Source of the DNA: Sycobia sp. Sy_11
Lineage: Eukaryota > Arthropoda > Insecta > Hymenoptera > Epichrysomallidae
Length of the DNA stretch: 64,000 nt
Reading direction: 5' to 3'
Assembly (NCBI GenBank): GCA_018907035.1
Contig: JACCIC010000094.1
Span: forward strand, 2,028,797 to 2,092,796
The notes under the pieces were generated by a model. That model did not search any database. It worked only from the letters and a program-made list of their open reading frames with translations, and was not told the origin of the DNA. Every line of letters starts with the position of its first letter. Positions within the stretch are counted from its first letter, which is position 1. The translations under genes and the position numbers were made by a program. Below, one piece after another: positions 56,925-64,000 of the stretch.

Positions 56925-58350
56925 AGTTCGAGCGGTAAAAAAAGATGTCCGAGTGTCTCGCGATGACGTTTATAGAGAATATCATGTTCGGAATATAGAA
57001 CATGTCTCGGGACGACTGCTATAGAGAGTTTGGTGTTGGGAAGGTAGAATACGACGCCCAGGTATCCCAGGACGATTTTTACTGGGAGTGTGCGTGCTCA
57101 AATGATAGAAAATAAATCTCTTTATAGAAGTCTATTTAACACTCCCCATAGAAGTCGTTCCGAAACATCCCTATATCGTATTCGAATGTTCCAACATGAA
57201 TCTCTCCATAGAAGTCGTCCCGTCATACTTAGATATCGTCTTCTACCGTCCGAACATAAAATTCCCCGTGGAAGTCGTCCCGTCATACCTGGACATCGTC
57301 TTCTACCGTCCGAACATGAAATTCCCCGTAGAAGTCGTCCCGAGGCGCTTGGACATCTTATTCTACTATCCGAACACGAAACTCCCCATAGAAGTGTACT
57401 TCTAAGTGTACTAGTAAGAACGGTAGAGACATCGTATTCTACCGTTCGAACACAAAACTCTCTGTAGAAGTCGTTCCGTCATACCTGGGCATCGTTTTCT
57501 ACCGTCAGAACACGAAATTCCCCGTGGAAGTAGTCCCGTCATACCTGGACAACGTTTCTACCGTCCGAACACGAAATTTTCCGTGGAAGTAGTCCCGTCA
57601 TACCTGGACATCGTTTTCTACCGTCCGAACACGAAATTCCCCGTGGAAGTAATCCCGTCATACCTGGACATCGTCTTCTACCGTCCGAACACGAAATTCC
57701 CCGTGGAAGTAGTCCCGTCACACCTGGACATCGTTTTCTACCGTCAGAACACGAAATTTCTCGTGGAAGTAATCCCGTCATACCTGGACATCGTCTTCTA
57801 CCGTCCGAACACGAAATTCCCCGTAGAAGTCGTCCCCCGTCATACCCAGACATCGTCTTCTACCGTCCGAACATGACATTTCCCGTAGAAGTTGTCCAGA
57901 CATACTTGAACATCGTTTTCTATTAACTAAACATGGTACTCCCCGTAGAAATCGTTCTAAAACGCCTGGAAATTGCATTCAATCATTCGAACACGAAACT
58001 CCCCGTAGAAGTTGTCTCGACGTACCTAAACATCGTTTCCTACCAACTAAATAATATAAAATATAGTTCCAGTAGAAATCGTCCTGAGAAAGCTAGCACC
58101 GCTTCTGAACGACTAAACACAATACTCCCCGCAGAAGTGGTTCGGAAAGACCTAGATATAGTATTTTACCGTCCATACACGAATCTTCACATAGAAGTTG
58201 ATTTCCTCATACTTGTACGTAGTTTTCTATCAACTAAATACAATATTCCCCGTAGAAATCGCCCAAAAACACCTAAACATGGCAATCTATCATCCGAACA
58301 CACAACTGCCTATAGAATTCGTCTTGATGCAACGGGGTATCGACGGAAAC
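56925..58350. repeat. 60-bp minisatellite with an orientation switch
   Basis: The core (about 57,475-57,840) is a head-to-tail array of a 60-bp unit containing TACCTGGACATCGTCTTCTA, then CCGTCCGAACACGAAATTCC, then CCGTGGAAGTAGTCCCGTCA. Copies become more diverged towards both sides (57,100-57,475 and 57,840-58,350), about 20 units in all. From about 56,925 to 57,095 roughly three units run in the opposite orientation (GTTCGG..GGTAGAA..GATGTCC..GACGAC). Because 60 is a multiple of three, frames stay open: the + strand gives a 20-residue repeat beginning YLDIVFYRPNTKFPVEV. I see no start context, splice site or domain, so I do not call a gene. Confidence 0.9.
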
Positions 58351-58361
58351 CATATTTAAAA

Positions 58362-58363
<2 letters not shown>

Positions 58364-58397
<34 letters not shown>
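58364..58397. repeat. (AT)n microsatellite
   Basis: TA dinucleotide run of about 33 bp just after the minisatellite. Confidence 0.95.
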
Positions 58398-58403
<6 letters not shown>

Positions 58404-58607
58404 CACATATATTTATATATTTATAGTTTCAGAATCCTATTTTGGCCATCATTGCTTTTGTTCAAACTAAAAAAACATAGTCTCTTGTCACAGTTCTGAA
58501 GGTAATAGAAGGTATAAAAATAAAAATATAATTTATCGTCATAAACTCTATTCAGGATTTGGCATACAGAACCATGTTATAAGAGAAAGAGGATGAAGGA
58601 CAGAGAA

Positions 58608-58609
<2 letters not shown>

Positions 58610-58653
<44 letters not shown>
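58610..58653. repeat. (GA)n microsatellite
   Basis: GA dinucleotide run of about 44 bp on +. Confidence 0.95.
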
Positions 58654-58658
<5 letters not shown>

Positions 58659-58802
58659 ACCACGTAAGAGAAAATAAAATTTACAAAAATTAAAAGATAT
58701 CTATAAGGTGTGAGTGTAGTGTCAGAAGTACAAAAAAGGTTATACCAACTAATGCCACACCTCCTTTAGCGATACGAATCCCAAAGTTGGATATGAACAT
58801 TT

Positions 58803-58812
58803 GAACATTCGT
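58803..58812. repeat. Left copy of the LINE target-site duplication
   Basis: GAACATTCGT, directly before the poly(T) end of the LINE; identical to 60,061-60,070. Confidence 0.85.
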
Positions 58813-60060
58813 CGTTTTTTTTTTTTTTTTTTTTGTAACGCGGGGAGGGGAAATCTTTTAAAGACACCTCTCTAAGAGAGGTAGTGTCGGATTCATGGAG
58901 CCTTTGCTCGCATGCCTACCGACTAAAACCCCTCCCCGCAGGGATTCCTACCCGGAGGTATCATTCCCTTTACCTGTTAGGATAAACTATTATTAATCGG
59001 AACGGTGTAGGGCGTGGGGGTAGGAGTGGGATGTGGATAGGGGAGGAATTGGTGAGTTTAAGGGCTCTGCCTTCTTGGAGGCAGAGGCTTACGTACGAAA
59101 ACGAAGCACGGAGTGGCCGGTAGTGGCTGATGGGGTTACGGAGCGCTGATCAGGTGGCAAGGCCTCCTGTAGCGATCCGTCGATTTAGGACGGATACTAC
59201 TCAGGGATTGGATTCCTGAGTTCGGGTGCTGTTTAATTGAATCTCTCAGATTTTTGGTGAATTTGATCGCGTAGTCGTTGAGAGCAGGAAGGTTAGTTTC
59301 CTTAAGTACTTGAGTGTTCCTTAAGTACGAAGGGGTGTTCAGGGAAGCGCATAGCAGCCTCATGTAGGTGCCTTGGAGTCGCTGAAGTCTTTCTAGGGGG
59401 ATGGACCCCCACATGGGGATGGCGTATGTGGCAATGCTCTTGATGATGGCGGAGAAGGCTCTGGCCTTTGTTCTGGGTGACAGGGTTTTGCTATGGAAGA
59501 AAAGTTTGAGCTTTAAGAAGGCTTCTAGCATCTTGCTCCTGGTGAGGCGGAGGTGTTTGTTCCAGGATAGGTTCCTGTCGAACGTCACTCCGAGGTATTT
59601 GAACGATTGGCTTCACGGGATGGAGGAGCCTTTGATCGTTATTTTTGGAGGAGTGCGGTTTTTACGGGAGATGAAGATTGCACTGGACTTGCTCTCGTTG
59701 ATGGAGAGTCTCCACCGTGAGTACCAGTTGATAAGGTGTGGGAGAAATCTGTATAGTCTTGAGGTGCTGTGTCAGATTGTTTTAGTGGCGTCTATGAGGG
59801 CAATATCGTCCGCGTAGACTGCCGTGGTAATTTTATAGTGTATGGGAAGATCATGGCAGAAAAAAGTAAAAAGTAGGGGGGAGAGCTTAGACCCTTGAGG
59901 GACGCCGGCTGAGATGGCTTTTGGAGCGGAAAGGGAGTTGTCTACCCTAACTCGAATAAATCGGTCTCATAGGAACGACTTTATTATCCCGATAAAATAA
60001 TGGGGGATGTCATTGGCAATGAGCTTGAAGACGAGCCCGTCATGCCATACCCTGTCGAAA
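58813..60060 (-). mobile_element. 5'-truncated Jockey-like LINE with target-site duplication
   Basis: The ten bases GAACATTCGT flank the insertion at 58,803-58,812 and 60,061-60,070. The minus-strand 3' end is a poly(A) (poly(T) from about 58,815). Reading on - from 60,060, one uninterrupted frame register encodes the C-terminal part of a reverse transcriptase: FDRVWHDGLVFKLI, the AGVPQGSKLSPLLF block, the catalytic VYADDIA (about 59,799-59,819), FKYLGVTFDRNLSWNKH and the thumb/C-terminal region ending LISAP and TAA at 59,136. Three in-frame TGA codons interrupt it, with no frameshift. A 3' UTR of about 300 bp lies at 58,835-59,135. The insertion is recent by these signs but inactive. Confidence 0.92.
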
Positions 60061-60070
60061 GAACATTCGT
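60061..60070. repeat. Right copy of the LINE target-site duplication
   Basis: GAACATTCGT, directly after the truncated 5' end of the LINE; identical to 58,803-58,812. Confidence 0.85.
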
Positions 60071-60242
60071 TTGAGTTGGTCTGGTATTAATACTATAAGC
60101 CGACTACATTGAGTTCATGTACGTGATTCAAGACGCCACGTAGTGGCCGCTGGTGAAACTAACCACTAAAACTGTTAACTTAATTTATTGTTAAAAGTAA
60201 AATTATTTTCAAGAAAATATATAGCCTATGTCCTTCCCAAGG

Positions 60243-63200
60243 TAATACGATATGATACGATACGATACGATACGATACGATACGATACCATACGATACGA
60301 TACGATACGATACGATACGATAGATACGATACGTACGTACGGTACGATACGATACGATACGATACGATACGGTACGATACGATACGATACGGTACGGTAC
60401 GGTGCGGTGCGGTGCGGTGCGGTGCGTACGATGCGGTACGGTGCGTGCGTGCGAGTGCAGTGCGGTACATGAAGACAGACGATAATACGATACATACGAT
60501 ACGATACGATACGATACGATACGATACGATACGATACGATACGATACGATACGATACGATACGATACGATACGATACGATACGATACGATACGTACGGAT
60601 ACGGATACGTACGTACGATACGATACGATACGATACGATACGATACGATACGATACGATACGATACGATACGATACGATACGATACGATACGATACGATA
60701 CGATACGATACGATACGATACGATACGATACGATACGATACGATACGATACGATACGATACGATACGATACGATACGATACGATACGATACGATACGATA
60801 CGATACGATACGATATACGATACATACGATACGATACGATACGATACGATACGATACGATACGATACGATACGTACGGTGCGGTGCGGTGCGGTGCGGTG
60901 ACGGTGCGGTGCGGTATACGATACGATACGATACGATACGATACGATACGATACGATACGATACGATACGATACATACGATCCGATACGATACGATACGA
61001 TACGGTACGGTACGGTGCGGTGCGGTACGATAGATACGATACGATACGATACGATACGATACGATACGATACGATACGATACGATACGATACGATACGAT
61101 ACGATACGATACGATACGATACGATACGATACGATACGATACGATACGATACGAGATACGGTGCGTATACGATACGATATAAGACGATAAAATACGATAC
61201 GGACGGTACGGTACGGTGCGGTGCGGGTGCGGTACGATACGATACGATACGATACGATACGGTACGACGGTACGATACGATACGATACGATACGTACGAC
61301 GATACGTATACGGATACGATAGATACGATACGATACGGTAAGGACGGTAGCGGTGCGATACCATACGATACGATACGATACGATACGATACAATACGTAT
61401 GCGATACGGATACGATACCATACGATACGATACGTACGATACGGATACGATACGATACGATACGACGATACGATACGATACGATACGATACGATACGATA
61501 CGATACGATACGATAACGGATACGGAGCGGTGCGGTACGATACGATACGATACGATACGATACGATACGAATACGATACGGATGGTACGGATACGATACG
61601 AGGTACGGATGGTACGGTGCGGTGCGCGATACGGATCTCCGTACGATACGATACGATACGATAACGATCAGATACGTACGAAAAGAGACGGTACGGGTGG
61701 TACGGTGCGGTGCGGTGCGGTACGGTGCGGTACGTGCGGTACGGTGCGGTGCGGTGCGGGTACGATGATAGATACACGATACGATACATACGGTACGGCG
61801 GTACGGTGCGCATACGGATACGGATACGATACGGATACGATACGATACGGATAACGGATACGATACGATACGGTGCGATACGATACGGATACGATACGAT
61901 TGATCCGATACGATACGATACGATACGGACGGTACGGTGCGGTGATACGGATACGATACGATACGATACGATACGATACGATACGATACGATACGATACG
62001 ATACGGATACGTACGGATACGGATACGATACGATACGATACGATATACGGAGTACGGATACGATACGATACGATACGATACGATACGATACGATACGAAT
62101 ACGATCACGATACGATACGAATAGATACGATACGTACGTGCGTACGGATGCGGATGCGTACGGAACGATCACGATACGATACGAAAAGAGACGATACGAT
62201 ACGATACGATACAATACGACGGTGCGGTGCGGTACGATTACGATACGATACGATACGATACGATACGATAGATACGATGCGATACGATGCGATACGATAC
62301 GATTACGATCGATACGATACGATACGATACGATACGATGCGATACGATACGATACGATCGATCGATCGATACGATACGATACGATACGATACGATACGAT
62401 ACGATACGATACGATACGATACGGTGCGGTGCGGTACAATACCATACGATACGATACGATACGATACGATACGATACGATACGATACGATACGATACGAT
62501 ACGATACGATACGACGATACAATACGATACGGGCGGTGCGGTACGTACCATACGATACGATACGATACGATACGATACGATACGATAGATACGATACCGA
62601 TACGATACGGTGCGGTGCGGTACGATACCATACGATACGATACGATACGATACGATACGATACGATACGATACGATACGATACGATACGATACGATACGA
62701 TACGATACGATACGATACGGTACGATACGATACGATGCGATACGATACGATACGATACCATACGATACGATACGGTAGGTACGATACGATACGATACGAT
62801 ACGATACGATACGATACGATACGATACGATACGATACGATACGATACGGTCGGTGCTACGGTACGATACGATACGATACGATACGATACGATACGATACG
62901 ATACGATACGAATACGATACGTGCGTGCGGTACGATACGATACGATACTACGATACGATACGATACGATACGATACGATACGATACGATACGATACGTAC
63001 GATAGATACGATACGATACGATACGATACGATGCGATACGATGTACGATACGATCGACCGATACCATACGATACGATACGATACGATACGATACGATACG
63101 ATACGATACGAACGATACGGTACGTGCGGTGCGGTACGATAGATACGATACGATACGATACGATACGATACGATACGATACGATACGAACGTGCGGTGTA

Positions 63201-64000
63201 CGATACATACGATACGATACGATACGATACGATACGATACGATACGATACGCGATACGATAATACGATACGATACGATACGATACGATACGATACGATAC
63301 GGTACGGTACGGTGCGGTGCGGTACGGTACGATACGATACAATACGATACGATACGATACGATACGATACGGATACGATACACGATACGATACGATACGA
63401 TACGATACGATACAAACGATACGGTGCGGTGCGGTACGATACCATACGATACGATACGATACGATACGATACGATACGATACGATACGATACGATACGAT
63501 ACGGTGCGGTGCGGTACGATACCATACGATACGATACGATACGATACGATACGATACGATGCGATACGATACGATACGATACCATACTACGATACGATAC
63601 GATACGATACGATACGATACGATACGATACGATACGATACGATACGATACGATACGATACGATACGATACGATACGATACGATACGGTACGAGGTACGGT
63701 GCGGTGCGGTACGATACGATACGATACGATACGATACGATACGATACGATACGATACGATACGATACGATAGATACAATACGATACGGTGCGGTGCGGTA
63801 CGATACCATACGATACGATACGATACGATACGATACGATACGATACGATACGATACGATACGATACGTAGATACGTACGATACGGTGCGGTGCGGTACGA
63901 TACCATACGATACGATATACGATACGATACGATACGATGCGATACGATACGATACGATACGATACGATACCGATACGATACAATACGATACGATACCGAT
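60243..64000. repeat. GATAC pentanucleotide satellite, runs off the window end
   Basis: About 3.76 kb of tandem GATAC (ATACG in another register), in one orientation throughout. Variants are ordered rather than random: GGTAC and GGTGC units occur in clusters, and CATAC, GATGC, AATAC and partial units (GATA) are interspersed. A module GGTGC GGTGC GGTAC GATAC CATAC recurs at about 62,422, 62,608, 63,422, 63,502, 63,786 and 63,883 (first copy with AATAC in place of GATAC). Since 5 and 3 are coprime and the unit makes no stop, all six frames are largely open (DTIRY on +, RIVSY on -), which creates frames of up to about 1,200 codons; these are not genes. Its chromosomal role (pericentromeric, subtelomeric or other) cannot be read from the window. 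Confidence 0.95.

Noticed and set aside
56925..58350. CRISPR-like appearance of the 60-bp repeat array
   Set aside because: There are no unique spacers between conserved repeats; whole units are repeated, and the context is eukaryotic.
60226..63906. Minus-strand open frame of over 1,200 codons and many others on both strands
   Set aside because: They are translations of the stop-free GATAC pentamer in all frames; the peptide is only RIVSY or DTIRY repeats.
60243..64000. Telomere hypothesis for the pentamer array
   Set aside because: The unit is not the insect TTAGG repeat nor a known G-rich derivative, and the array continues past the window; the position on the chromosome cannot be told.

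Overview
This window reads as nuclear DNA of an insect. It is strongly AT-rich, its genes are cut by short and long introns with clean GT..AG borders, and it carries mariner-family and Jockey-like transposons, many (AT)n and (GA)n microsatellites and a long pentanucleotide satellite. The best-preserved proteins match animal families. A hymenopteran fits the style of the sequence, but nothing here proves the order.

Four genes can be built exon by exon with matching splice phases. (1) A MIS12 kinetochore homologue lies on + at 2,496-5,084 in four exons, downstream of a CpG-rich promoter region. (2) An RBM46/A1CF-type RNA-binding protein lies on + at 8,748-11,003 in seven coding exons, with three RRMs and a C-terminal double-stranded-RNA-binding domain. 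(3) A KIAA0930 (DUF2045) homologue lies on - at 33,601-15,490 in eight coding exons over 18 kb. It has one very GC-rich lineage-specific exon at 19,647-20,273 and a candidate internal promoter/first exon at about 22.0-22.3 kb. (4) A secreted chymotrypsin-fold serine protease homologue lies on - at 44,325-39,066 in four exons. Its catalytic His and Ser are replaced by Gln and His, so it should be enzymatically dead.

The rest is non-genic or repeat-derived. A broken non-LTR reverse transcriptase fragment opens the window. The 9.5-kb fifth intron of the KIAA0930 homologue holds two decayed mariners with recognisable terminal inverted repeats, a possible MITE and a copy of a dispersed repeat that also occurs at 5.9-6.5 kb. 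A third mariner, with both ends present, lies at 45.6-46.9 kb. An unidentified degraded, apparently intronless coding remnant lies at about 50.1-51.2 kb on -.

The last 7 kb is a repeat domain. A 60-bp minisatellite (56.93-58.35 kb) switches orientation near 57.1 kb. It is followed by a 5'-truncated Jockey-like LINE with a 10-bp target-site duplication (58,813-60,060). From 60.24 kb to the window end runs a GATAC pentamer satellite with higher-order modules. The four genes do not obviously share one pathway: chromosome segregation, RNA binding, an uncharacterised DUF protein, and a secreted pseudo-protease.
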